Shown piece after piece: positions 17,892 through 26,907 of a stretch of DNA of 64,000 nt. This DNA is from CAVUWL01 sp963787415 (GTDB lineage: Bacteria > Actinomycetota > Thermoleophilia > Solirubrobacterales > 70-9). The notes beneath the pieces were generated by a model. That model saw nothing but the letters and a program-made list of their open reading frames with translations. It did no database searches and was not told where the DNA came from. Both the position numbers and the translations under genes were made by a program. The DNA lies in NCBI GenBank assembly GCA_963787415.1, contig CAWBCO010000007.1, positions 310,001 through 374,000 of the forward strand, in the 5' to 3' direction. Positions within the stretch are counted from its first letter, which is position 1. Each line of letters begins with the position of its first letter.

Positions 17892-18329
17892 GTGGCGCGC
17901 ATCGTCGGGATCAACCATGTCGCAATCGAGGTCGGAGATGTTGATGAGGCGCTCGCCTGGTATCGACGGTTCCTTGATTTCGAGCTTCGCGGTCGCGTCG
18001 GCTCCTCGATGGCGTTCATCGATTTGGGGGATCAGTTCATCGCGGTCGCCGCGGGGAGAACGCAGCCCCCCGACCAATCACGGCATTTCGGGCTCGTGGT
18101 TGATGACAAGGAGGCCGTGCGAGCGGCGCTGCAACGGGTGGGGGTGGGGGTCGAAACTTCTGGCGCTGTTGACTTCCTCGACCCATGGGGAAACCATGTG
18201 CAAATCATCGATTACCGCGAGATCCAATTCACGAAGGCACCCGAGGTGTTGAACGGAATGGGTATCGGCGGAATCGAAAAGACCGTCGATGCACGTGAAG
18301 AGCTGCGCCGCAAGGGTCTCGCTGGCTAA
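17892..18329 (+). CDS. VOC-family (glyoxalase-like) protein
   Basis: The protein of about 145 residues has the paired beta-alpha-beta-beta-beta modules of the vicinal oxygen chelate fold. VGINHVAIEVGDVDEALAWY forms the first module with a metal-binding His. HFGLVVDDKEAVRAALQRVG and FLDPWGNHVQIIDY form the second with His and a late acidic residue. Members include glyoxalases, dioxygenases and fosfomycin-type transferases, and the substrate is not predictable. I prefer the GTG at 17892 because homology begins there; the open frame reaches back to 17847. It has no operon partner. Confidence 0.8.
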   Translation: MARIVGINHVAIEVGDVDEALAWYRRFLDFELRGRVGSSMAFIDLGDQFIAVAAGRTQPPDQSRHFGLVVDDKEAVRAALQRVGVGVETSGAVDFLDPWGNHVQIIDYREIQFTKAPEVLNGMGIGGIEKTVDAREELRRKGLAG

Positions 18330-18841
18330 ACAGTTTCACCGTCGTTGGTCTGATGACTTGGGCCTGATCGCCGCCAAACTGGTGCCCTGCAGCCATCGCG
18401 GCCACCCTGACGTGTTCGGAGTTCACCGGCTTTTGCGGCATGCGGCGGGTCCCTGAACGACCGCTCAAGCGTTCATGAACCGGGCAATATCGTTGCCGCT
18501 CGACTAATCGCAGCTCGCGGCCACTGCTTCACTCCAGCTCCCTTACCGCTCGCCAACGCTCTAGGTCAATGCGAGCGATGCGCCCGCCCGATGCGCGGCG
18601 AATACTGCCCGAAGATCGGTCAACTGCAGAGCCTGTTCGGCGCTCCCCAAGCCTGCCCCCAAGTGGCGCACGGCGAAGAGCTGTCCAGCGAACATTTCGC
18701 AATGAGCCCTCGCAATGCACCGGCTCTGGCCTGCTGTCTGGTCTTTATGTCTTGGCTGAGCAGGCGAAAGCGATGACGGAGTTTGATCGTTGACAAGGGT
18801 GCAGTTCTCAAGTGGATTCCATCCAGTACCGATAGGGCGGC
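18330..18841. other. Intergenic region without recognised gene
   Basis: About 510 bases precede the large ASH-repeat gene. Frames on both strands give Arg/Ser-rich translations without homology that I recognise. The promoter of the 18842 gene should lie near its right end. Confidence 0.35.
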
Positions 18842-20893
18842 ATGCACAGAAACCTGGAAGCGAAAATCCGCCCGCCACGGGCCATTTACACCATGGCCAC
18901 TTTGCTGGCCTGCAGCGTTGCCTTCCTCCTCCTCCCTGCCGCCAGTCAGGCAGCGGAAGCGAGCGCCAGCCTCAATCCTCCCGCACAAGCCTTCCCCAGC
19001 GTCATCGTTGGACAACGAGGCCCTCAGCAGCAGTTCCAGTTCACAAACAATGGCCCCGAAGAAATCGACGTCGAAGCGGTCTCGGTTACAGGTCCCAATG
19101 CCAATGACTTCTCCCTCGAAAGCAACAGCTGCCCTTCAACCCTTTCATCCGGGCAAAGCTGCTCGCTCTACATCAGCTTCGCACCGAGCGCTAACGGGTT
19201 GCGCGAAGCCCAGCTCGAACTCCTCAATAACGGAGAAAACAGCCCAACGACGGCAGCACTCAGCGGACGTGGGCTCTCTCAAGAGCTGACCGTTTCCCCA
19301 TCTCCCCTCAACTTCCCGACGACGACAGTTGACAGCAGCTCCGAAAGCCATGTGACCGTGGCCAACGAAAGTGAAGCCGCGGCCCCGATCTATAACGTCA
19401 ATATCGAAGGGGCAGGGTCCAACGCCTTCGATACCACCGGAAGTGATTGCCCCACCTCTCTTCAGCCCCAGCAGAGCTGCACGGTCTCGATCCGCTTCTC
19501 TCCGGGCAGCGAAGGCGAACAGCGAGCCTTCCTCCACGTCCGCTCCGAAGGTACGCCAAATGAACAGATCGTCGAACTGATCGGAATCTCAGCTGCCCCC
19601 CAGCTCAGTTTCGAACCCGCGAGCTATGAATTTGGGCTGCAGTCGGTCAAGGAAGGTGGCGCCCAGACGACGATGCAGCTGCGAAATACAGGCGAGGGCT
19701 CGGCACAGGTCTCCCTCGAAATCGCCGGCAGCAACTCAAATGACTTCTACATCGGAGAAAGCGACTGCTACGGCGCAATCCTTGCGCCCAATCAAACCTG
19801 CTCGATCCAGGTTCACTTCGACCCCAATCAAACTGGCTTCTACGCGGCCCAAGTCCGCGCTCGAGCCAACAACAATGCCACCTTTAGCGCAGAAGTGAGC
19901 GGCACTGGCGGCCGAGCGATCCTCAGCGGCTCTCCTAACCCAGCCGGCTTCGGCGAAACTGTTCTCGGTAATGCGGGTCTAACTCGCACGATTACGCTAA
20001 CCAATACAGGCGATCTCCCCGGTGGGTTTTTCATCGCCTTAATCTCGGGTGGAGATGCCGGCAGCTTCCAGCTGCTGGAAGAGGACTGCACAGCTGCGCG
20101 GCTGGAACCGGGCGGCAGCTGTAGCGCGCAGGTGCGCTTCCAACCGGCGAGTCCAGGGCTGAAGAGCGCGATGCTGACCTTCGTCGGTGGCGAAGAAGGG
20201 GGGGTGGTCCAGGTCGGACTCAACGGCATCGGCGTCGCCCCGGATTTGACGCTCAGTCCGGGTGGGCACGACTTCGGCTCCCAGGCAGAAGGCAGCGCCG
20301 GCCCTGCTCAGGAATTCACGCTTACCAACGACGGCAATGTCCCGACTGCTCTGAGCGATGCCAGTATCACCGGTGCCAACCCTGGTCAGTTTCGACTCTC
20401 CACCGATACCTGCGCCGCAATCACCCTAGAGGCCGGCCAAAGTTGCCATCTCGACGTCCGTTTTGCCCCCGAAAGCACTGGTGCGAAGAGCGCAACGCTG
20501 AGGCTCAACGGTCTCGCCGAGTCGCTCACTGCATCGCTCAGCGGCACTGGGCTTCCTAACCCCGCGGTGCCGGTCGACCCAGCGCCCACGCCGCCCTCAA
20601 ACGCCTTCAGCTTTGGCCATTTGAAGACCAATACGAGAAAGGGGACGGCAACGCAATCGATAGCCGTTTCGGGCCCGGGCAGGCTCGTGCTTGCCGGGAG
20701 CGACGTGAAGGAAGCAAAGAAGACTGTCCCACAGCAAGGCGCTATCAGCCTCTCGATTGTGCCGACCGCAAAGGCCAAGTCCGCGCTGAATAAGACCGGC
20801 CAGACCAAGGTCAAGGTAGCGGTTAGCTTCACTCCAACCGGGGGTACCTCCAAAACACAGAAGAAGACGGTCAAGTTGGTCAAGAAACGATAG
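18842..20893 (+). CDS. Secreted protein with five ASH-type (choice-of-anchor D) repeats
   Basis: The protein of 683 residues has a signal peptide ending near LLPAASQAAEA (about residue 38). It then carries five Ig-like repeats of about 105 residues that begin at roughly 41, 147, 251, 357 and 465. Each contains an N-terminal strand such as LTVSPSPLNFPTTTV, a TNxG element (QFTNNGPEEIDV, LTNTGDLPGGF), a GxNxxxF element and two Cys about 14 residues apart (CPSTLSSGQSC, CAAITLEAGQSC). It closes with a Pro linker and a Thermoleophilia-type basic domain (GTATQSIAVSGPGRLVLAGS to VKLVKKR). ASH domains are binding modules, so a surface or biofilm adhesin-like role is an inference. No sortase motif is visible. 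Confidence 0.85.
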   Translation: MHRNLEAKIRPPRAIYTMATLLACSVAFLLLPAASQAAEASASLNPPAQAFPSVIVGQRGPQQQFQFTNNGPEEIDVEAVSVTGPNANDFSLESNSCPSTLSSGQSCSLYISFAPSANGLREAQLELLNNGENSPTTAALSGRGLSQELTVSPSPLNFPTTTVDSSSESHVTVANESEAAAPIYNVNIEGAGSNAFDTTGSDCPTSLQPQQSCTVSIRFSPGSEGEQRAFLHVRSEGTPNEQIVELIGISAAPQLSFEPASYEFGLQSVKEGGAQTTMQLRNTGEGSAQVSLEIAGSNSNDFYIGESDCYGAILAPNQTCSIQVHFDPNQTGFYAAQVRARANNNATFSAEVSGTGGRAILSGSPNPAGFGETVLGNAGLTRTITLTNTGDLPGGFFIALISGGDAGSFQLLEEDCTAARLEPGGSCSAQVRFQPASPGLKSAMLTFVGGEEGGVVQVGLNGIGVAPDLTLSPGGHDFGSQAEGSAGPAQEFTLTNDGNVPTALSDASITGANPGQFRLSTDTCAAITLEAGQSCHLDVRFAPESTGAKSATLRLNGLAESLTASLSGTGLPNPAVPVDPAPTPPSNAFSFGHLKTNTRKGTATQSIAVSGPGRLVLAGSDVKEAKKTVPQQGAISLSIVPTAKAKSALNKTGQTKVKVAVSFTPTGGTSKTQKKTVKLVKKR

Positions 20894-21135
20894 TTGACCG
20901 TCTGAGCTTGCAATGCGCGGACCCGCCCAAAGCGCAACCGTGCTGGACCCAATGCAAGAGAAGACCAGGGTAGGCCAGGTTTTCTCTCGGGTAGGCATGG
21001 CTCGAGCCGGCTTATCGATCGATCAGGCCGGTTCAAAGCGCCAGCTCTTCGGCACTATCTGTGGGGCGGCAGAACGTCGCAGGATCCAAAATTATCCTGG
21101 CCTACTCTCTGTAGATCAATTCTCTTCATCCGCAC

Positions 21136-21978
21136 TTGAGTCGCTCCGTAGCCTCGGTTGCTGTACTCGTTTTTGCGCTGGGGCTTCCCAGCTCGGGGAG
21201 CCCCGATCATCGCCCACACCCACGCCTGGATCATCCGGGCCACTGGCGACCCAAGCCGACAACCTCCCCATGGCAATGGCAGCTACAGGGCAAGATCGAC
21301 ACCCACATCCCTGCTGACGTCTATGACATCGACGGATTCGAAACATCAAAGCAGACCGTGACCAAACTGCACCACCTTCATCGCAAAGTGATCTGCTATC
21401 TCGATGTCGGTAGCTGGGAGAACTTCCGACCTGACGCGAAGGAGTTTCCACGTGCGGTGATCGGCCGCAGGTATGAAGGCTTTCCAAACGAGCGTTGGCT
21501 CGACATCCGCCATTTCCACCGCTTCGCCCCGATCCTTGAACGCCGCTTTGACATGTGCGCCCGAAAGGGCTTTGATGCAGTCGAGCCCGACAACCTAGCT
21601 GGCTGGGAAAACAAGACTGGCTTCCCGATAACGCGCGAGGACCAGCTCCGCTTCAACCGCTGGGTTGCCCGCCAGGTCCACGCTCGGGGAATGGCGGTGG
21701 CATTGAAGAACGACGGTGCCCAAGCAAGGCAACTATCGGGAGACTTCGACTTCGCAATTGTCGAGCAGTGTTTCCAGTATCACGAATGCGGGCTTTATCG
21801 CAACGCCTTCGTGCGTCACGATAAGGCCGTCTTTGAGGCCGAATACGAACAAGAGCCAATTCAATATTGCAAGACCGCCGAGGCAATCGGCTTCAGCGCG
21901 ATTCATAAGTCCGCAGAACTGTTCGCCAGACCCTGGCAGCCGTGCACGAATACCGACCCGGCTAATCAGCGCGGCTAA
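21136..21978 (+). CDS. Secreted GH114 endo-alpha-1,4-polygalactosaminidase-like protein
   Basis: The protein of 280 residues begins at a TTG and has a signal peptide (VASVAVLVFALGLPSSG). The TIM-barrel GH114 signatures are present: WQWQLQGKIDTHIPADVYDI at the start, VICYLDVGSWENFRPDAKEF, ERRFDMCARKGFDAVEPDNL with the probable acid residue, and DFDFAIVEQCFQYHEC. GH114 enzymes cut galactosamine-containing exopolysaccharides. The Asp and Glu in YLDVGSWE and AVEPDN are the expected catalytic residues. It lies downstream of the ASH-repeat gene on the same strand (240-base gap), which suggests a shared extracellular-matrix context but not an operon. Confidence 0.85.
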   Translation: MSRSVASVAVLVFALGLPSSGSPDHRPHPRLDHPGHWRPKPTTSPWQWQLQGKIDTHIPADVYDIDGFETSKQTVTKLHHLHRKVICYLDVGSWENFRPDAKEFPRAVIGRRYEGFPNERWLDIRHFHRFAPILERRFDMCARKGFDAVEPDNLAGWENKTGFPITREDQLRFNRWVARQVHARGMAVALKNDGAQARQLSGDFDFAIVEQCFQYHECGLYRNAFVRHDKAVFEAEYEQEPIQYCKTAEAIGFSAIHKSAELFARPWQPCTNTDPANQRG

Positions 21979-22119
21979 GACGAGGTCGGGGTTGGTCCCC
22001 GTCCGCAAATGTGTTTGATGTAAAGAGGCGGCCGGTTCGATCTGCTCAACAAATCGGTTTGCACACCGGTCGGTACCGCTTGTCCGAGACAGCAGGCTGG
22101 CCTTCGCACAAGGAGAAGT

Positions 22120-22920
22120 TCAGCCCTTGAACGGTGCCAGACGCACCGCCAGGGGCAAGCCGCAGCGCACCAGGAGGCCAAATCGTCCCTGCGGTACGGC
22201 ACTGGCCTCGGCGCGAATCATTGCGACAAGCTGGCGCTTAAAGTCCAGCCTGGGGTAGCGGCGCAGGACCTCGGCAACAGTTTCAGGAGTGAGATCCCAA
22301 ATCCGCAAACCGGCTCCGTCAACCATTGCGCCCCACTGCAGGTAGCAGCCGAGCACCCCGTCACCGTCCAGGCTCACTCCGGGCGTGGTGTGAACGCAAA
22401 TCGCATCGGCGATTACATCGGCCCGATCGTCATCGACTTGGGCGGCCTTGGCACAGGCGAGCGCTCGATCCGCACTCGCGAGGGTGAAGTCGCGGCCCGT
22501 GGTCGGCTGGACGATGCCATGGTCGTGAAGAAGCGACGCACAGTAAAACAGCTCAACATCGAGCTCGCTGCCGTCAACGGCAGCTAGTGCCCGCCCGAAC
22601 AGCCAGGTCCGATATGAGTGGCCGACGAGGGCTGTCGGCAACTCGGCGCACGCCTGCTCCGCCTCTTGCGCAAACACCGAGTCTGGCACCGTAAACGCAC
22701 CGAGGTCAACGTTTGCCGCTCCCGGCGGGAGCCGCCCGAGGGACAGTTTCGCGCGGCCGAGCAGATTCTCCCATTGTCCGAGTGCGATCGCCGCGAGCAG
22801 CCGGCCACGCTCCCGCGAGGTCAGCCGTCCCTGGGTTCGTCGCGCCCAACCTATTCCGCCCAGACGCTGCGGATCGGGATTGCTCGATGCGGCGGGGTGT
22901 TCCGGCATTGCTGAGCTCAC
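22120..22920 (-). CDS. HD-domain metal-dependent phosphohydrolase-like protein
   Basis: The protein of 266 residues has an HD domain. H101 in GHSYRTWLFG, the H132-D133 pair in CASLLHDHG, and a later His in AICVHTTPG supply the metal-binding set. ADRALACAKAAQV resembles the helix between them in cyanamide-hydratase/HD-type enzymes. It is cytoplasmic, with no signal peptide. The substrate is unknown; HD proteins hydrolyse nucleotides, cyclic dinucleotides or small nitriles. The GTG at 22920 is the first start; ATG 22908 (MPEHPAAS) is an alternative. It is transcribed opposite to GH114. Confidence 0.75.
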   Translation of the reverse strand: MSSAMPEHPAASSNPDPQRLGGIGWARRTQGRLTSRERGRLLAAIALGQWENLLGRAKLSLGRLPPGAANVDLGAFTVPDSVFAQEAEQACAELPTALVGHSYRTWLFGRALAAVDGSELDVELFYCASLLHDHGIVQPTTGRDFTLASADRALACAKAAQVDDDRADVIADAICVHTTPGVSLDGDGVLGCYLQWGAMVDGAGLRIWDLTPETVAEVLRRYPRLDFKRQLVAMIRAEASAVPQGRFGLLVRCGLPLAVRLAPFKG

Positions 22921-23027
22921 TGGCGCATGCTAGACGCGGTTCCCGGGGAGGATGCGGCCCAGACGCCGTATTGGGTCGGCCCGCGCAGAGAGAGTTGGGT
23001 AAGCGCGGATTGACATGCATCGTGGCT

Positions 23028-23483
23028 CTACCCCACAGCGTGGCCCTTGGCATTGATCGCATCCCAGGTACCCCCGAATTCCTTGGTTCCGACATAGGAA
23101 GTCTGCCCAGGCCCGGTGGTGCCAGCGTCAATGTAGAGCGGGTGGCCGGCGTAGGTGAGCTGTTGCACGCTCGCGGCTTTGATCGTCGATAGCAGCGAGG
23201 CACGAACGCCGGGGCCAGCGGTCGGTCTGGCGGTCTCTGCCTGGGGAATCCAGTTCGCCGTGCAGCCGGCAATCGTCACGCAGGTGTCCTTCTTCGGGGG
23301 GTCCTTTGAGAACTCAAACAGCGTGGTGCCAGCGCTGTTCACCAAGATCTTGCCGAGCTTTGTCTTGCGCAGAGTTACCGAGTGGATCGTGAATGCCCGT
23401 GCATTCGGTACTCCGCTTCCGATTGCCGAGGCGGTGAAAGCGGCAAGCACGAGGGCAACCAAGAGAACGTAGATGCGCTTCAA
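23028..23483 (-). CDS. Secreted COG4315-type protein (YxFxxD-repeat family)
   Basis: The protein of about 151 residues has a signal peptide (KRIYVLLVALVLAAFTASAI). Two copies of the family unit follow. TKLGKILVNSAGTTLFEFSK with DPPKKDTCV and a Cys pair around TIAGCTANWIP forms the first, and VQQLTYAGHPLYIDAGTTGP the second. COG4315 proteins are exported and often surface-bound; the function is not known. The start is a TTG at 23483, fixed by GGAGG seven bases upstream; the longer frame to 23567 has no homology. It is monocistronic. Confidence 0.8.
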   Translation of the reverse strand: MKRIYVLLVALVLAAFTASAIGSGVPNARAFTIHSVTLRKTKLGKILVNSAGTTLFEFSKDPPKKDTCVTIAGCTANWIPQAETARPTAGPGVRASLLSTIKAASVQQLTYAGHPLYIDAGTTGPGQTSYVGTKEFGGTWDAINAKGHAVG

Positions 23484-23845
23484 GGGAAGGCCTCCGGGAT
23501 CGTTGATAGCCCGCGACGCGCGGGACGGGCTATCTTCCCAGATCGGACCGCGAGATGGTGCAATCAACCAAACCGCTCAACGCCAAGGGAATGCCAAATC
23601 CACTCCAGCCCGCGCTGACCGCCAGGCCGTTCGACGAGATGGTTCGGTTCTCCAAGCCTGCCCCCGAACTTGCAGCGACGATATTCGCTCCGCTGGGCGC
23701 CAATCGGTCAGCGGAGCGGCTTCCGCCCCCGGCTATCCCGAGTACCTGCGACCCTCGGGGGTAGGGAGCGAGGTCCTCACCTGTGCCAGGATCCTCCGCC
23801 ATCCAAACTGGCGCCCGCCAAGCGGCGGTCTTCGGATCCTCTTAC

Positions 23846-24907
23846 TTAAGCCCCGCGAGTCTCCCCTTGCTGGGCCGCGGCAACCGCACCTTTTCGAATC
23901 AGGCTCTGGCCCGTCTCCGCGATCGTGTCCTCGATCGCGCGAGGTGTCCATCCGAGGGTGTCTCTCGCCTTCTTGGAGGAGAGCTCGGTTCGCTTGCCGA
24001 GCCCGCCGATGACGGAGCGAATGTCAGGGTCAAAAAGCGCCATCGCCCGGACGAGGAGGTCTGGAACCTTGCGGGTGGGAACCTTCGAGGCAGCCGCGCC
24101 GAGGCGTTGGCGGAGGACCTCGCCGATTTCTGCCATCCAAAGGAACTTGGTGGTGGCGATGAAGCGCTGGTCGCCGGCACTGGGCGCAGTCATTGCCTCG
24201 ATCTCGAGCTCAGCAACGTCTCTGACATCGACCAAGCTGAAGCCCAGACGCGGGGTTCCCGGCATGCCCTCCAACAGACGCGTAACGGTCTGCAAAGAGA
24301 AGGACAGATCATCGTTTAACACTGGTCCGATGATCGCTCCGGGGTTGATAACCGCCAGCCTCTCGATAGCATCCCGATCGCGCATGAAGTCCCATGCGGC
24401 GCGCTCGGCGATCGTCTTGGAGCGCGCATAAGGAGTCAAGGTCGAATTGCTGGGGTCAGTCCAGTCATCCTCGGTAAGCGGCCCGGACGGTGAGCGCTCA
24501 GCGCCACTGATCGCCGCGACCGAGGAGGTGAGCACGACCCGCCTAACTCCGGCCTCCAAAGCGGCGCCGAGAACGCGTAGCGTTCCCTCACGTGCTGGGA
24601 CGATCAGCTCATCGGGATCCTTTGGCTGCTTGGACGGGAATGGCGAGGCAACGTGCAGGATGTAGTCGCAACCCGCGACTGCCTCAGACCAGCCCTGATC
24701 AGCGCTGAGGTCCGCGGCGAGCACGGTGAGTCGACCTCCCGGATCCAGCTGAGATCCCACCGTGGCCCGCACCGCGGACTCGCGGGAGAGGTTGCGGACC
24801 GTGGTCCTCACCGTGTAGCCACGGCGGAGCAGTTCGATCACGCACCAACCGCCGAGGAAGCCGGAGCCGCCGGTGACCAGGACCGTCGATTGGAGATCTT
24901 CAGCCAT
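23846..24907 (-). CDS. NAD(P)-dependent extended SDR reductase (dihydroflavonol-reductase-like)
   Basis: The protein of about 353 residues has the nucleotide motif TVLVTGGSGFLGGW at residues 8-21 and the TTVRNLSRES basic region that favours NADP. VVLTSSVAAISGAE and the catalytic YARSK (Tyr and Lys) follow. The substrate half (INPGAIIGPVLNDDLSFSLQ and RLGFSLVDVRDVAE) matches dihydroflavonol 4-reductase/cinnamoyl-CoA-reductase-like bacterial oxidoreductases. It reduces a carbonyl; the substrate is unknown. The start at ATG 24907 is preferred to TTG 24916. It is divergent from the second double-TetR gene, its likely regulator by position. Confidence 0.87.
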   Translation of the reverse strand: MAEDLQSTVLVTGGSGFLGGWCVIELLRRGYTVRTTVRNLSRESAVRATVGSQLDPGGRLTVLAADLSADQGWSEAVAGCDYILHVASPFPSKQPKDPDELIVPAREGTLRVLGAALEAGVRRVVLTSSVAAISGAERSPSGPLTEDDWTDPSNSTLTPYARSKTIAERAAWDFMRDRDAIERLAVINPGAIIGPVLNDDLSFSLQTVTRLLEGMPGTPRLGFSLVDVRDVAELEIEAMTAPSAGDQRFIATTKFLWMAEIGEVLRQRLGAAASKVPTRKVPDLLVRAMALFDPDIRSVIGGLGKRTELSSKKARDTLGWTPRAIEDTIAETGQSLIRKGAVAAAQQGETRGA

Positions 24908-25350
24908 CGGCCGCAACCCTATCCGGCCCTCCCATTGCCGGGAACGGAGAGCAGATATGGCGCCTTCAGGCTCGTCGATAGGGGCCTCGCCCGGCGCCTT
25001 AGCTCTCGCCTGCTCTGCAGGTCAAACCGTCCGGCCGCGACCGGCGGACGACGCGCCGCGGATCCGCCCGAGCGCTCTGATTGCGGCGGCAGCCGCCATG
25101 CAATTTGTTTGCCCACTCCGAGCACACGCGCTTTGCCTTGCTCTGGCTAGGTCAGCGATCCGTATTCTCGGGACCAGCGATTATGAGACACAGGCGGACC
25201 GGGTCCTTAAAAGCAACCACCGCCAATCTCTCGGTATCCCGCTGATTGCTGCCGGACAAAGGGCTCTACAATGAGGGTTGAGGCTGCTAGGCAGAGCGTA
25301 GCGATCTAGCTGCTCAAGCCGGTGGCGTACCACTAAAGCGGGGCGAGGAG
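24908..25350. other. Divergent intergenic region between SDR and double-TetR genes
   Basis: About 440 bases lie between two divergent genes, and no convincing gene was found. It should carry both promoters and the regulator's operator, as in the 2132-2587 region. I could not identify a clear palindrome by eye. Confidence 0.35.
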
Positions 25351-26688
25351 TTGGCGCTGAAATACCCCAATAGGCCCGGATATGGTCCCGCCACAATGGT
25401 GCAAACGCCGTGGGGGGATGCCAGTCAGTTGCGGACGAAAATGCTGCCGCCGGGCCGGGGCACGCCGCGCGCGGAGGCGGAGCGAAACCAACGCGAGCGG
25501 CTGTTTGCAGCGATGGTGGCTGTGGTTTCCGAAAAGGGCTATGAGGCAACCACGGTCGCCGATTTGGTCGAGCTCTCCGGCGTCTCACGAAGCGCCTTCT
25601 ATCGGCATTTCGATGACAAGCAAGAGTGCTTCCTCGCCGCCATCGAGGGCTTGGTCGAGCCGGCGCTGGGGACAGTTACCGAAGCTTCGGATTCTCCCGA
25701 CAAGGAGGTGGCCAAGCAGGCGTTCGAAATGCTGCTGAAGCTGATCGTGTCTCAGTCAGCGGCGGCCAAGATGAGCTTCGTCGAGGTCTACGCGGCTGGA
25801 CCGGAGGGTGTTGCGCTCGTCGATCGGACCCTTGATGCATTCGAGATTCTGGTGAAGCGGATGCTCGACTCGATCCCCGGTCATGAAGGAATGCCCTCCG
25901 AGATTGTGCGAGCGCTGATCGGCGGGATCCAAAAGGTCATCCATAAGCGCCTCTACCGGGGAGAGGAGGGGGAGTTGATCGAACTGGCGCCTCAACTTTG
26001 GGACTGGATTTTCTGCTACCCACCACCTCCCGGTCCGTTGCGAGCGCCGCGGCGGCGTTCGCTGCAAACCCCGGCCTTTGAGGAGCGCCAGGCGGCCTCC
26101 AACCCGCCCGAGCGGATCCTGCGGGCGCTGGCGGCGGTGGTCTCAGAAAAGGGCTACCCCGAGACGACGGTGGCTGAGATCGTCGATCGAGCGAAAACCT
26201 CACAGCGAACCTTTTATGAGAACTTCGAGAACAAGGAGGATGCGATGGTTGCTGCGCTTGACAGCGGCTCGGCTCAGATGCTGGCCGCTGCGCTGCCCGC
26301 CTTCCGGCGCTCCTCGGACTGGTCTCACGCGGTCCGCGACACTCAGGAGGCGATGTTTAAGTTCGGCGTAGGGGAGCCCGAGTACGCGCGCCTCGGCGCG
26401 GTCGAGATGTATGCCGCCGGGACGAAAGCACTCGAGCAGCGTGAGGTGGTAACCGAAGGCATGGAGGGCTTGCTGGCGCCGGGCTATGAGCTGAAACCCG
26501 ACGTTCCACCAATCACTGCAGAGGCGATCGGAGGCGCGCTCTACGCGCTCTTCTATGACCACGTGAAGCAGAAGGGCGCCGAGCGGCTGGCGGAGATGGT
26601 GCCGCTGGCGGTGTACGTGACCCTGGCGCCCTTTCTGGGGGCCGATGAGGCCTATGCGCTGGCGACTGAAGGCAGCAAGACCCGCTAG
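25351..26688 (+). CDS. Double TetR-family transcriptional regulator
   Basis: The protein of up to 445 residues has two TetR units. The first HTH is at about residues 47-95 (EATTVADLVELSGVSRSAFY, RHFDDKQECF). The second is at about 251-302 (ETTVAEIVDRAKTSQRTFYE, NFENKEDAM). The two halves also have related ligand domains (LIGGIQKVIHKRLYRGE versus AIGGALYALFYDHVKQKG), so this is an ancient internal duplication. The start is uncertain: ATG 25396 and ATG 25441 (MLPPGR) are also reasonable, and no ribosome site decides. It has the same layout as the 2588 protein. The probable target is the divergent SDR reductase gene. Confidence 0.85.
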   Translation: MALKYPNRPGYGPATMVQTPWGDASQLRTKMLPPGRGTPRAEAERNQRERLFAAMVAVVSEKGYEATTVADLVELSGVSRSAFYRHFDDKQECFLAAIEGLVEPALGTVTEASDSPDKEVAKQAFEMLLKLIVSQSAAAKMSFVEVYAAGPEGVALVDRTLDAFEILVKRMLDSIPGHEGMPSEIVRALIGGIQKVIHKRLYRGEEGELIELAPQLWDWIFCYPPPPGPLRAPRRRSLQTPAFEERQAASNPPERILRALAAVVSEKGYPETTVAEIVDRAKTSQRTFYENFENKEDAMVAALDSGSAQMLAAALPAFRRSSDWSHAVRDTQEAMFKFGVGEPEYARLGAVEMYAAGTKALEQREVVTEGMEGLLAPGYELKPDVPPITAEAIGGALYALFYDHVKQKGAERLAEMVPLAVYVTLAPFLGADEAYALATEGSKTR

Positions 26689-26907
26689 ATGCAGGAACGT
26701 CTAAGCCGGCTTATCGAGCGTTGGTAACGCTTAAAAAGCCAAGCGGAGCTTGAGGTACCGGCGCTGCTCACAATGTGGCGGATTTGTGAAAGGGAGAGAA
26801 AGACCCAAAACTTCGGCGAGTCGACGGGGATGTGGTGACGCCTGCAGGCTGGCAATGCGGGCCGCCGAGAGGAATCTGGTCTCCTGTCGCGACGTCGATA
26901 GTCACGC

